Source of the DNA: Piscinibacter aquaticus
GTDB taxonomy: Bacteria; Pseudomonadota; Gammaproteobacteria; Burkholderiales; Burkholderiaceae_C
Assembly (NCBI GenBank): GCA_007994965.1
Contig: VOPW01000001.1
Location: 496,001 to 560,000 of the forward strand
DNA: 64,000 nt
Direction: 5' to 3'
Both the position numbers and the translations under genes were made by a program. Positions 50,513 to 59,265 of the stretch are shown in pieces (position 1 is the first letter of the stretch; every line of letters begins with the position of its first letter). The notes beneath the pieces were generated by a model. The model was not told the origin of the DNA and ran no database searches. It saw only the letters and a list, made by a program, of their open reading frames with translations.

Positions 50513-51193
50513 TCAGCTGCCGCCCGGTGCCGGCGTGCGCGCAATCACCCACAGTGCCACGCGCGCCGCGCCGGCATCTCGCAACGTGCGCGCCATCTCG
50601 GACGCGGTGGCGCCGGTGGTCAGGACGTCGTCGACGACGGCGATGCTGCGGCCGTCGACCTCGCGCCGCCGCAGCGGCTCCACCGCGAAGACGCTGCGCA
50701 CGTTGGCGGCGCGGCGATCGAGCGGCAGATCGGCCTGGTGCGGCGTGTCGCGAATGCGCAGCAGCAGCGCCGGATCGGCGCGCCAGCCCAGGCGGCGCGC
50801 GATCTCCCACGACTGGTTGAAGCCGCGCTCGCGAAGGCGCGCATCGCTCAAGGGTGCGGGCAGCACGAGGTCGGGACTCATCGGGTCCGCAGCGGCCTCG
50901 ATCGCCTCGCGCAACAGCGCGGCCAGCGGCGCGGCGAGTTCGGGCTGGCCGTGAAACTTGAAGTGGCGGATGAGGCCGTCCCACGGCGCGGCGTAGTCGA
51001 GCACGGCGACCGTGCGCTCGAACGGCGGCGGCTGGCGCAGGCAGGCGCCGCAGATCGTCTCACCGGCGGGAACCGCGATCGCACAGCGCAGGCAGCGAGG
51101 TCGTCGGGCCACGAGCGCCCCGGCATGCCGTGCAGAGTGCCCCGCGCCCCAACTGCGGCAGAGGCTGCACTGGCCGGGCAGGGCCTGGAGCAT
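50513..51193 (-). CDS. comF: ComF-family phosphoribosyltransferase-like protein
   Basis: Unbroken, about 226 residues. An N-terminal zinc finger (CSLC ... CLRC ... CGACL) precedes a type I phosphoribosyltransferase fold with [17 protein letters not shown] as the PRPP loop and [16 protein letters not shown]. ComF proteins are linked to natural transformation; the catalytic role is unknown. The start at 51193 is the most likely, though in-frame starts exist further upstream. It diverges from the methyltransferase gene by 38 bases and lies 31 bases from trmL. Confidence 0.9.
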   Translation of the reverse strand: MLQALPGQCSLCRSWGAGHSARHAGALVARRPRCLRCAIAVPAGETICGACLRQPPPFERTVAVLDYAAPWDGLIRHFKFHGQPELAAPLAALLREAIEAAADPMSPDLVLPAPLSDARLRERGFNQSWEIARRLGWRADPALLLRIRDTPHQADLPLDRRAANVRSVFAVEPLRRREVDGRSIAVVDDVLTTGATASEMARTLRDAGAARVALWVIARTPAPGGS

Positions 51194-51231
51194 CGAGGCG
51201 ATCGACACCGCCTCAATATACTGCCCGGCCA

Positions 51232-52155
51232 TGAGCGACATGCCCGCCACCGACACCTCTTCGCGCGGGCTGGATGCCGCGGCGGTGGGTGGCTGCGCTG
51301 CGGCGCCTCGCGCGGCACGGCGAGGCACCCTGGCTGCATCGCGAGATTGCTCGCCGCATGGCCGAGCGCCTGGCCATCATCCGGCTTCAGCCCACTCGCG
51401 TGATCGACTGGTGGGGCGGCCTGGGCGGCGCACGCGAACTGCTCGAGCAGGCGTATCCACGCGCCGAGCATCTGGTCGTCGAACCCGATGCCGTCTGGCG
51501 TGCATCGAGCGAAGCGGCGAACCGGCGGCCCTGGTGGAGTGCGCGGCGCTGGCAGGCCCCCGCGCCGCAGGTGCTCGTCGAGACCGAACCGCTTGGCGCC
51601 CCGGCACAGCTCCTGTGGGCCAACATGATGCTGCATGCCGTTGCCGATCCTCCGGCGCTGTTCGAGCGCTGGCAGCGTGCGCTCGACGTGGACGGTTTCG
51701 TGATGTTCTCCTGCCTCGGGCCCGGCACCTTGCGCGAGCTTCGCGCTCTGTATGCGCGGCTGGGCTGGGGCGAGGCCACGGCCAAGTTCATCGACATGCA
51801 CGATCTCGGCGACATGCTGGTCCATGCCGGTTTCGCCGACCCGGTCATGGACCAGGAGGTCATCACGCTTCAATGGCGCGACGCCCCGTCGCTGCTGGCG
51901 GAATTGCGGGGTCTGGGCAGCAACGCGGCGCCGCAGCGCCACGCCGGCCTGCGCACGCCTCGCTGGCGTGCCCGACTCCTCGAAGCACTCGGTGCGCTCG
52001 CCGACGCGGAGGGCCGTATCTCGATGAGCTTCGAGGTGGCCTACGGCCATGCCTTTCGCGCCGCGCCACGCGCACGCGTCTCAGACGTGACGAACGTGAG
52101 CCTCGACGACATGCGCGCGCTGATCCGCGGCCGTAACCACGGGCCGGTGCGCTAA
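51232..52155 (+). CDS. BioC-like SAM-dependent methyltransferase, one apparent frameshift
   Basis: About 308 residues. After the N-terminus (MSDMPATDTSSRGLDAAAV) the frame breaks near 51281-51290, and the protein resumes WVAALRRLARHGEAPWLHRE. A lost CCTGG copy would fit but is not certain. The SAM-binding motif I reads VIDWWGGLGG, and LLWANMMLHAVADPPALFERW is the usual post-motif region. Relatives next to comF are annotated as malonyl-ACP O-methyltransferase BioC; no biotin genes are in the window, so the function is provisional. Confidence 0.78.
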
Positions 52156-52175
52156 ACTCTTGCAGTTGATCAAAG

Positions 52176-52196
52176 CACCGCCGGACGGCGGTGTTT
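52176..52196 (+). terminator. Intrinsic terminator or attenuator hairpin
   Basis: CACCGCC (52176-52182), GGAC loop and GGCGGTG (52187-52193) followed by TTT. It lies 20 bases after the methyltransferase stop and directly before an in-frame ATG (52199) of the DUF2244 gene, so it could end the upstream transcript or sequester that start. Confidence 0.6.
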
Positions 52197-52198
52197 CG

Positions 52199-52790
52199 AT
52201 GGCCGAGCAGTCAGCAGTACGTAAGAAGAGCATGCCGATCGAATCCAGTTCGACACCGGCGCGGGCCGCCACGAGTCGCCTGCGTTTCGGACGAGCCTGT
52301 GAGATCGAGTCGGGTGACCGTTCGGTGCAGTGGGATCTTCGGCGCAACTGCAGTCTGACGCCGAAGCAGATGTTGGGGTTTTACCTGGGCCTGAGTGGCG
52401 TCTCGCTGGCCGTGGCCGGAATATTCTGGTCGCTGGGCGCGAAACTGGTCATGCCCTTCGCCCTGGCTGGAAATCCTGGCCGTCGGGGTGGCGCTGCTGG
52501 TGCATGCGCGGCACGTCACCGACCGCGACAGCATCCGGCTGCAAGGCGACAAGTTGATGGTGGAGCGGGCCTGTGGTCCGCGCACCGAGCGGTGCGAGTT
52601 CTGCACCGAGTGGGTGAGGGTGTCGCCCGTGAGCGGCCACGGCTCGTTGATCGAGCTGTCCGAGCGCGGGAAGAAGGTGGTGGTGGGGCGCTTCGTGCGC
52701 CCCGAGCTGCGCGGTCAGCTCGCCGACGAGATGCGGTGGGCGCTGGCGCAGCGAGGAGACGTGCGGGGCTTCGTGCCCGGTGCGGCTTGA
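52199..52790 (+). CDS. DUF2244 family membrane protein, one apparent frameshift
   Basis: About 197 residues. A polar N-terminus is followed by two closely spaced hydrophobic segments (MLGFYLGLSGVSLAVAGIFW and WLEILAVGVALLVHARHV) and a C-terminal soluble part with LQGDKLMVERACGP and VVVGRFVRPELRGQLADEM, the family pattern. The frame breaks at 52461-52466 (CCCTGG, expected CCTGG, restoring MPFAWLEIL). Starts at 52199 and 52232 are both possible; 52232 avoids the hairpin. It is 26 bases before coxB. Function unknown, often found beside cytochrome oxidase genes. Confidence 0.82.
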
Positions 52791-52816
52791 ACGGGCTCAA
52801 AACAGACGTGAAAACG

Positions 52817-53991
52817 ATGAAGACGATCAAATCACTCCGCGCGACGCTGGCGCGCCTGGCCGTCGTGGCCGGTGCCACGCTGGCCACGCAGGCCGCGCTG
52901 GCCGTCAACAGCCTGCCGGGCGGCCCGGCCGTCAACCAGCTCGACCTGCACACGCCGGTCACGAAGATCGCCGCCGAACAGCAGTGGCTGCACTACTTCA
53001 TGCTGGCGATCTGCACGGTGATCTTCATCGGCGTGTTCGGCGTCATGTTCTATTCCGTCTTCAAGCACCGCAAGAGCCGCGGCGCGAAGGCGGCCAACTT
53101 CCACGAGAGCACCACGGTCGAGATCATCTGGACCATCGTGCCGCTGCTGATCGTGGTCGCGATGGCGCTGCCGGCCACCAAGGTCGTCGTCGCGATGAAG
53201 GACACCAGCGCCGCCGACCTGACCATCAAGGCCACCGGCTACCAGTGGAAGTGGGGCTACGACTACCTGAAGGGCGAGGGCGAGGGCATCGGTTTCCTGT
53301 CCACGCTCGACGTCACGCACCGCGAGATGTCCAACAGCGGCAAGCCGCCGGCCACCGACGACTACCTGCTGAAGGTCGACAACCCGCTGGTCGTGCCGGT
53401 CGACACCAAGGTGCGCATCATCACCACCGCCAACGACGTGATCCACGCCTGGATGGTGCCGGCCTTCGGCGTCAAGCAGGACGCGATCCCCGGCTTCGTC
53501 CGCGACACTGGTTCCGCGCCGAGAAGACCGGCGACTTCTACGGCCAGTGCGCCGAGCTGTGCGGCAAGGAGCACGCCTACATGCCGATCCACGTGAAGGT
53601 CCTGTCGAAGGAGGACTACAGCAAGTGGGTCGACGGCAAGAAGAAGGAAATGGCCGCCGCGGCGGATGACCCGAACAAGGTCTGGGAACTCGCGGCCCTG
53701 GTCGAGCGCGGCGAGAAGGTCTACGCGGCGAACTGCTCGGCCTGCCACCGTGCCAACGGCAAGGGCGCCGGCCCGATCAAGCCGGTCGACGGCTCGCCGG
53801 TGGTGCTCGATGCCGACAAGACCAAGCAGATCGCGGTGCTGCTCAACGGCCAGAACAACGGCGCGATGCCGGCCTGGAAGCAACTCTCCGACACCGAGAT
53901 CGCCGCGGTGATCACCTACACGAAGAACAGCTGGTCGAACAAGACCGGTCAGCTGGTGCAGCCGGCCGAAGTGCTCGCCGCCCGCAAGTAA
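52817..53991 (+). CDS. coxB: Cytochrome c oxidase subunit II with fused cytochrome c domain, one apparent frameshift
   Basis: Electron entry subunit of the aa3-type oxidase. A signal peptide (LARLAVVAGATLATQAALA) and two membrane helices (FMLAICTVIFIGVFGVMFYS; EIIWTIVPLLIVVAMALP) precede the cupredoxin domain, whose CuA ligands are in YGQCAELCGKEHAYM. A C-terminal cytochrome c domain carries CSACH and an axial Met (GAMPAWKQLSD). The frame breaks at 53518 (CTGG, expected CCTGG, restoring VRDTWFRAEKTGDFYG). About 391 residues. It leads the oxidase cluster. Confidence 0.95.
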
Positions 53992-54015
53992 TTCGTCGCA
54001 TTCGAAGGAAACGTC

Positions 54016-55641
54016 ATGAGCGCAGTTCTCGACCATCACGGCGACCACGCCCACGATCACGATCACGATCACCACGCGCCCACCGGCTGGCGCCGCTGGC
54101 TGTATGCGACGAACCACAAGGACATCGGCACGATGTACCTGCTGTTCTCGTTCGCGATGCTGATGGTCGGCGGCGTGCTCGCGCTGCTGATCCGTGCCGA
54201 GCTGTTCCAGCCCGGCCTGCAGATCGTCAACCCGCAGCTGTTCAACCAGCTGACCACCATGCACGGCCTGATCATGGTGTTCGGCGCGATCATGCCGGCC
54301 TTCGTCGGCTTCGCGAACTGGATGATCCCGCTGCAGATCGGCGCGAGCGACATGGCTTTCGCCCGCATGAACAACCTGAGCTTCTGGCTGCTGATCCCGG
54401 CCGCGCTGATGCTGGTGGGTTCGTTCTTCATGCCCGGCGGCGCGCCGGCTGCCGGCTGGACGCTCTACGCGCCGCTGACGCTGCAGATGGGCCCGAGCAT
54501 GGACGCCGGCATCTTCGCGATGCACATCATGGGCGCCAGCTCGATCATGGGCTCGATCAACATCATCGTCACGATCCTGAACATGCGCGCCCCGCGCATG
54601 ACGCTGATGAAGATGCCGCTGTTCTGCTGGAGGCGGCTGATCACCGCCTACCTGCTGATCGCGGTAATGCCCGTGCTGGCCGGCGCGATCACGATGACGC
54701 TGACCGATCGCCACTTCGGCACGCACTTCTTCAATCCCGCCGGCGGCGGTGACCCGGTGATGTACCAGCACATCTTCTGGTTCTTCGGTCACCCCGAGGT
54801 CTACATCATGATCCTGCCGGCGTTCGGCATCGTCAGCGCGATCATCCCGACCTTCGCCCGCAAGCCGCTGTTCGGCTACACCTCGATGGTGTACGCGACC
54901 GCCTCGATCGCGATCCTGTCGTTCATCGTCTGGGCACACCACATGTTCACCACCGGCATGCCGGTGACGGGCCAGCTGTTCTTCATGTACGCGACGATGC
55001 TGATCGCGGTGCCCACCGGCGTGAAGGTGTTCAACTGGATCGCGACCATGTGGCGCGGCTCGATGACCTTCGAGACCCCGATGCTGTGGGCCGTGGGCTT
55101 CATCTTCGTGTTCACGATGGGCGGCTTCACCGGCCTGATCCTGGCGATGGCGCCGATCGACATCCAGCTGCAGGACACCTACTACGTGGTGGCGCACTTC
55201 CACTACGTGCTGGTGGCAGGCTCGCTGTACGCGCTGTTCGCCGGCGTGTACTACTGGGGCCCGAAGTGGACCGGCGTGATGTACTCCGAGACCCGCGGCA
55301 AGATCCACTTCTGGGGCTCGCTGATCTTCTTCAACATCACCTTCTTCCCGATGCACTTCCTCGGGCTGGCCGGCATGCCGCGTCGCTACGCCGACTACCC
55401 GATGCAGTTCGCCGACTTCAACGCGATCGCCTCGGTGGGCGCCTTCGGCTTCGGCCTGATGCAGGTGTACTTCTTCTTCTTCGTCGTCGTGCCGATGATG
55501 CGCGGCAAGGGCGAGAAGGCACCGCAGAAGCCGTGGGAAGGCGCCGAGGGCCTGGAGTGGGAAGTGCCGTCGCCGGCGCCGTTCCACACCTTCGAGACGC
55601 CGCCGCTGCTGAACCCGTCGGCCACCAAGGTGATGGGCTGA
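54016..55641 (+). CDS. coxA: Cytochrome c oxidase subunit I
   Basis: Catalytic subunit with heme a and the heme a3-CuB centre. Unbroken, 541 residues, twelve predicted membrane helices. Heme and copper ligands: [28 protein letters not shown] (CuB His and the cross-linked Tyr), [11 protein letters not shown] and [13 protein letters not shown]. The N-terminus is His/Asp-rich ([16 protein letters not shown]), perhaps copper binding. At 54631-54636 the text AGGCGG gives [11 protein letters not shown] where the family has CWTWLITAYLL; ACCTGG would restore it, so this is a probable substitution error at a CCWGG site. Confidence 0.97.
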   Translation: MSAVLDHHGDHAHDHDHDHHAPTGWRRWLYATNHKDIGTMYLLFSFAMLMVGGVLALLIRAELFQPGLQIVNPQLFNQLTTMHGLIMVFGAIMPAFVGFANWMIPLQIGASDMAFARMNNLSFWLLIPAALMLVGSFFMPGGAPAAGWTLYAPLTLQMGPSMDAGIFAMHIMGASSIMGSINIIVTILNMRAPRMTLMKMPLFCWRRLITAYLLIAVMPVLAGAITMTLTDRHFGTHFFNPAGGGDPVMYQHIFWFFGHPEVYIMILPAFGIVSAIIPTFARKPLFGYTSMVYATASIAILSFIVWAHHMFTTGMPVTGQLFFMYATMLIAVPTGVKVFNWIATMWRGSMTFETPMLWAVGFIFVFTMGGFTGLILAMAPIDIQLQDTYYVVAHFHYVLVAGSLYALFAGVYYWGPKWTGVMYSETRGKIHFWGSLIFFNITFFPMHFLGLAGMPRRYADYPMQFADFNAIASVGAFGFGLMQVYFFFFVVVPMMRGKGEKAPQKPWEGAEGLEWEVPSPAPFHTFETPPLLNPSATKVMG

Positions 55642-55651
55642 GGCCGGCGCC

Positions 55652-55768
55652 ATGAAGACCGAAGAGCAGAAGAAGGCCAACCTGAGGCTGGCCCTGATCC
55701 TCGCCTCCGTGGCGGCAGCGCTGTTCGTCGGCTTCGTGGCCAAGATTGCCCTGCTCGGCACGAACTGA
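55652..55768 (+). CDS. Small cytochrome oxidase assembly-type membrane peptide
   Basis: 38 residues: a short charged head (MKTEEQKKANLRLALILASV) and one membrane helix (SVAAALFVGFVAKIALL). It lies 10 bases after coxA and 16 before ctaG, where many Burkholderiales carry a small 'cytochrome oxidase small assembly protein'. Identification is by position, size and composition. Confidence 0.75.
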   Translation: MKTEEQKKANLRLALILASVAAALFVGFVAKIALLGTN

Positions 55769-55784
55769 TCCTGCACTGCCCCGC

Positions 55785-56372
55785 ATGAGCGCCAGCCCGA
55801 ACGACCTCGACCCGACCCTGCGCAGCGACAACCTGCGCATGGTCGGCAAGCTCGTCGTCATCGCCGCACTGATGTTCGGCTTTGGCTACGCGCTGGTGCC
55901 GATGTACCGCGCGATCTGCAATGCGCTGGGCATCAACGTGCTGTCGGTGGCCGAGCGCAAGGTGCCGGGCAATGCGCCGAAGGCGCAGAACACGCAGGTC
56001 GACACCAGCCGCATCGTGACCATCGAGTTCGATGCCAACGTGCGCGGGCCGTGGGAGTTCAAGTCCGAGAAGCGCTCGATCGACGTGCACCCGGGCGAGA
56101 TGGCCACGGTGATGTACGAGTTCAAGAACGTGCAGAACCGCGCGATGGCCGCCCAGGCGATCCCGAGCTATGCGCCGCGCCGGGCGATGGCGCACTTCAA
56201 CAAGCTCGAGTGCTTCTGCTTCAACGAATACCTGCTGCAGCCGGGCGAGAGCAAGCAGTGGCCGGTCGTCTTCATCGTCGACCCGAAGCTGCCGCGCGAC
56301 GTGCGCACGATCACGCTGTCGTACACCTTCTTCGAGGTGGGCGGCAAGACGCCACCGGAGCCGAACCTGTGA
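55785..56372 (+). CDS. ctaG: Cytochrome c oxidase assembly protein CtaG (CuB insertion)
   Basis: Cox11/CtaG family, 195 residues, unbroken. One N-terminal membrane helix (VGKLVVIAALMFGFGYALVP) anchors a periplasmic beta domain with the copper motif LECFCFNEYLL and PVVFIVDPKLP. It delivers copper to the CuB site of CoxA. The ATG at 55785 fits the family start (MSASPNDLDPTLRSDN). The stop overlaps the next GTG start. Confidence 0.95.
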   Translation: MSASPNDLDPTLRSDNLRMVGKLVVIAALMFGFGYALVPMYRAICNALGINVLSVAERKVPGNAPKAQNTQVDTSRIVTIEFDANVRGPWEFKSEKRSIDVHPGEMATVMYEFKNVQNRAMAAQAIPSYAPRRAMAHFNKLECFCFNEYLLQPGESKQWPVVFIVDPKLPRDVRTITLSYTFFEVGGKTPPEPNL

Positions 56373-56599
56373 GCGACGGTCTGAAGGAAGCGGCGCAGCG
56401 CAAGGGCTCGTTCGCGCAGACGATGAAGGCCGTCGCCTGGTCGTTCTTCGGCGTGCGCAAGTCGCGCGACTACGAGCAGGACGTCGCGCAGCTCAACCCG
56501 GTGCACGTGATCATCGCCGGCGTGATCGGCGCCGCCGTCTTCATCGGCGTGCTGATGCTCGTCGTGAACTGGATCATCGCCAGCGGAGTGGCGAAGTAG
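56369..56599 (+). CDS. DUF2970 family small membrane protein
   Basis: 76 residues from a GTG overlapping the ctaG stop. A soluble head of about 45 residues (SFAQTMKAVAWSFFGVRKSR) is followed by one membrane helix (VIIAGVIGAAVFIGVLMLVV). The family is regularly located between ctaG and coxC in Burkholderiales and has no known function. Confidence 0.85.
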   Translation: MSDGLKEAAQRKGSFAQTMKAVAWSFFGVRKSRDYEQDVAQLNPVHVIIAGVIGAAVFIGVLMLVVNWIIASGVAK

Positions 56600-56628
56600 A
56601 AAACTGAATAGGACCCTGAGGAGAACCC

Positions 56629-57513
56629 ATGTCGGCAGCGACACACCACGGGCAGACGCCCTACTACTACGTTCCGGCGCCCTCGCGCTACCCGGTGCTC
56701 ACCGCCACCGGCCTGTTCTTCGTGATCCTCGGCGCCGGCCAGTGGGTCAACGGCCACGGCTGGGGAGCCTGGGTCACGCTGTTCGGCCTGGCGATGTGGG
56801 CCTACGTGATGCAGGGCTGGTTCCGCGCCGCGATCGCCGAGAGCGAGGGCGGGCTGTACAGCGACCGCATCGACGTCTCGTTCCGCTGGAGCATGAGCTG
56901 GTTCATCTTCTCGGAGGTGATGTTCTTCGCCGCCTTCTTCGGCGCGCTCTACTGGACCCGACTGCACGCACTGCCCAACCTCGGCAGCCTGGAGAACGCG
57001 CTCCTGTGGCCTGACTTCAAGGCCGTGTGGCCGAGCAGCGCGCCGGGTGCCACCGGCTCGCCGGCAGGCATCGTCGAGCCGTTCCAGACCATCGGCCCGT
57101 GGCCGCTGCCGACGATCAACACGCTGCTGCTGCTGACCTCCGGCGTGACGCTGACGATCGCCCACCACGCGCTGATCGCCGACAAGCGCAGCAAGACGAT
57201 CTTCTGGATGTGGATCACCGTGCTGCTCGGCGCCACCTTCCTGGTCGTGCAGGGCTACGAGTACATGCACGCCTACCGTGACCTGAACCTCAAGCTCAGC
57301 TCCGGCGCATTCGGCTCCACCTTCTTCATGCTGACCGGCTTCCACGGCTTCCACGTGTTCGTCGGCATGCTGATGCTGCTGTTCATCACCATCCGCCTGA
57401 TGAAGGGCCACTTCACGCCGCAGCGCCACTTCGGCTTCGAAGGCGCCGCGTGGTACTGGCACTTCGTCGACGTCGTGTGGCTGGGCCTGTACATCGTGGT
57501 GTACTGGGCCTGA
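56629..57513 (+). CDS. coxC: Cytochrome c oxidase subunit III
   Basis: Unbroken, 294 residues, seven membrane helices. Conserved features are YYYVPAPSRYPVLTATGLFF, the Glu-bearing helix FIFSEVMFFAAFFGALYW, TIAHHALIADKRSK, GYEYMHAYRDLNLKLSSGAF and the final HFVDVVWLGLYIVVYW. It closes the structural part of the oxidase cluster, with ribosome site GAGGAG 7 bases before the ATG, and is followed by a terminator. Confidence 0.97.
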   Translation: MSAATHHGQTPYYYVPAPSRYPVLTATGLFFVILGAGQWVNGHGWGAWVTLFGLAMWAYVMQGWFRAAIAESEGGLYSDRIDVSFRWSMSWFIFSEVMFFAAFFGALYWTRLHALPNLGSLENALLWPDFKAVWPSSAPGATGSPAGIVEPFQTIGPWPLPTINTLLLLTSGVTLTIAHHALIADKRSKTIFWMWITVLLGATFLVVQGYEYMHAYRDLNLKLSSGAFGSTFFMLTGFHGFHVFVGMLMLLFITIRLMKGHFTPQRHFGFEGAAWYWHFVDVVWLGLYIVVYWA

Positions 57514-57537
57514 CGGCCTCCCGGCTCCGCCACGAAG

Positions 57538-57560
57538 AACGCCGCGTGAGCGGCGTTTTT
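57538..57560 (+). terminator. Intrinsic terminator after coxC
   Basis: AACGCCGC (57538-57545), GTGA loop and GCGGCGTT (57550-57557), then TTT. A perfect 8-bp stem 25 bases after the coxC stop. It ends the oxidase transcript and could also serve the convergent small membrane protein gene. Confidence 0.85.
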
Positions 57561-57585
57561 CGTTGGAGGGCCGCGCAGACGGTGA

Positions 57586-57807
57586 TCAGCGGCTGACCGG
57601 AATGCCCTTCGGCTGGATCCAGCCCATGTACCAAGCCAGCAGAACGAACAGGAACAGCGCCACCGAGATCGCCACGCGAGCGGCCAGGGCGCGCATCATG
57701 TTGCCGGTCTTGGGCTTGCCGTCGCGGCCCTCGCGCAGCATGAACACGCCGGCGGAGGCGAGCGCCCCCAGGATGCCGACAAAGGCGAGTGCCATCAGGA
57801 TCTTCAT
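57586..57807 (-). CDS. DUF2909-type twin transmembrane protein
   Basis: 73 residues with two membrane helices: MALAFVGILGALASAGVFML and RVAISVALFLFVLLAWYMGW, joined by a basic loop. Members of this family are located beside the SURF1 gene in many Burkholderiales oxidase clusters. It is convergent with coxC and divergent from the SURF1 gene, 42 bases away. Function unknown. Confidence 0.82.
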   Translation of the reverse strand: MKILMALAFVGILGALASAGVFMLREGRDGKPKTGNMMRALAARVAISVALFLFVLLAWYMGWIQPKGIPVSR

Positions 57808-57849
57808 GTCGCCGAATTATCCGCCTCGCCCGATACCCGGGGAGCGCCC

Positions 57850-58578
57850 ATGAACGTGCGAGGTCGAAGCCTCGTCGTGCTGCTGGCCGCGGTGATCGCG
57901 GCCGGCATCACCGCGCGGCTGGGCGTCTGGCAGCTGTCGCGCGCGGCGCAGAAGGAATCGCTGCAGGCCTCGCTCGATTCGCGAGGCGCGGCACCGCCGC
58001 TGGCGGCCGATGCCCTGGCGCGCTCGACCGCCGAGGCGGCGAACCAGCACCATCGCCGCATCACGCTGGAGGGTCGCTGGGTCAGCGGCCGCACGGTCTA
58101 CCTCGACAACCGGCCGATGGATGGCCGCGCCGGCTTCTACGTGGTGACGCCGCTGGCTTTGCCCGATGGCGATGCGGTGCTGGTGCAGCGCGGCTGGGTG
58201 CCGCGCCATGCGGCCGACCGGAGCCGCCTGCCGGCCGTCGCCACGCCCGAGGGCATGGTGCGGATCGAGGGCCGCATCGCCCCGCCGCCGTCACGGCTCT
58301 TCGAGCTCGGCGCCGAGCAGCAGGGCCTGATCCGGCAGAATCTCGACGTCGACGCCTTCGGCCGCGAAACGGGCCTGCGCCTGCGGCCACTGTCGGTGCA
58401 GCAGACCGATATGCCCGGCGCGCCGGCCGACGGCCTGCTGCGGAGCTGGCCGGCGCCGGCGGTCGACGTGCACAAGCACTACGGATATGCCTTTCAGTGG
58501 TTCGCGCTGGCGAGCCTCATCACGGGTCTCTATGTCTGGTTCCAACTCGTCCGTCCCCGGCTCCGACGCCGCGCGTGA
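57850..58578 (+). CDS. SURF1 family oxidase biogenesis protein
   Basis: Unbroken, 242 residues. Two membrane helices flank a periplasmic domain: N-terminal VVLLAAVIAAGITARLGVWQ (the LGxWQ signature) and C-terminal YAFQWFALASLITGLYVWFQ. YLDNRPMDGRAGFYVVTPL and VLVQRGWVP are conserved. SURF1 helps place heme a in subunit I. Its last codons overlap the start chosen for the next gene. Confidence 0.94.
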   Translation: MNVRGRSLVVLLAAVIAAGITARLGVWQLSRAAQKESLQASLDSRGAAPPLAADALARSTAEAANQHHRRITLEGRWVSGRTVYLDNRPMDGRAGFYVVTPLALPDGDAVLVQRGWVPRHAADRSRLPAVATPEGMVRIEGRIAPPPSRLFELGAEQQGLIRQNLDVDAFGRETGLRLRPLSVQQTDMPGAPADGLLRSWPAPAVDVHKHYGYAFQWFALASLITGLYVWFQLVRPRLRRRA

Positions 58579-59250
58579 GGCCGCTTCGCCGCTGAGCTTC
58601 ACCGTGCACTCGATGCCGACGCCCGGCGTCGACGACGGCGCGCGCCGCACCACGATGGGACGCGTGAAGATGCTGCTGATCCTGCTGGTCTGCGCCTCGC
58701 CGGTGATCGCCTCGTACTTCACCTACTTCGTGATCCGGCCCGAAGGTCGCACGAACTACGGAGAGCTGATCGATCCGCAGCGCCCGCTGCCGGCTTCGCT
58801 GCCCTTCACCGACCTGCAGGGCCAGCCGGTGCCGGTGGCCTCGCTGCGGGGCCAGTGGCTGCTGATCGTCGTTTCCGGTGCCGCCTGTGACGCCGCCTGC
58901 GAGAAGCGGCTGTGGCTGCAGCGGCAGCTGCGCGAGACGCTCGGCCGCGAGAAGGATCGCCTCGACAAGGTCTGGCTGATCGTCGATGACCAGCCGGTGC
59001 GCGACGAGACGCTCAAGGCCATCCAGGCCGTGGCGCCGCCGACGGTGCTGCGCGCGCGCCGCGCGAGGCCCTGGCCCAGTGGCTGCAGCCCGCAGCAGGC
59101 CGTGCACTCGAGTCGCAGTTCTACGTCGTCGATCCGCTGGGCAACTGGATGATGCGCACGCCCGGCGAAGCCGATCCGGCGAAGTTCAAGCGTGACCTCG
59201 AGAAGCTGCTGCGCGCGTCATCGTCGTGGGACACGGCAGGCCGCCCCTGA
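58532..59250 (+). CDS. SCO-like thioredoxin-fold membrane protein, one apparent frameshift
   Basis: About 239 residues. The N-terminal tail (PLSFTVHSMPTPGVDDGARR) is typical of this Burkholderiales family. One membrane helix (MLLILLVCASPVIASYFTYF) precedes a thioredoxin-like domain with the Cys pair ACDAACEKRLW in the CxxxC position of SCO proteins. The frame breaks near 59051-59066 in an alternating GC tract; loss or gain of a GC pair restores LAQWLQPAAGRALESQFYVV. This is not a CCWGG site. It is a likely copper or thiol chaperone for the oxidase. Starts at 58532 and 58655 are both possible. Confidence 0.8.
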
Positions 59251-59265
59251 CACCAGGCCCATCGA

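Noticed and set aside
51232..52155. The BioC-like methyltransferase as the source of CCWGG methylation
   Set aside because: It lacks the PCQ and ENV motifs of C5-cytosine methyltransferases and the DPPY/SPPY motif of amino-methyltransferases; it looks like a small-molecule methyltransferase.
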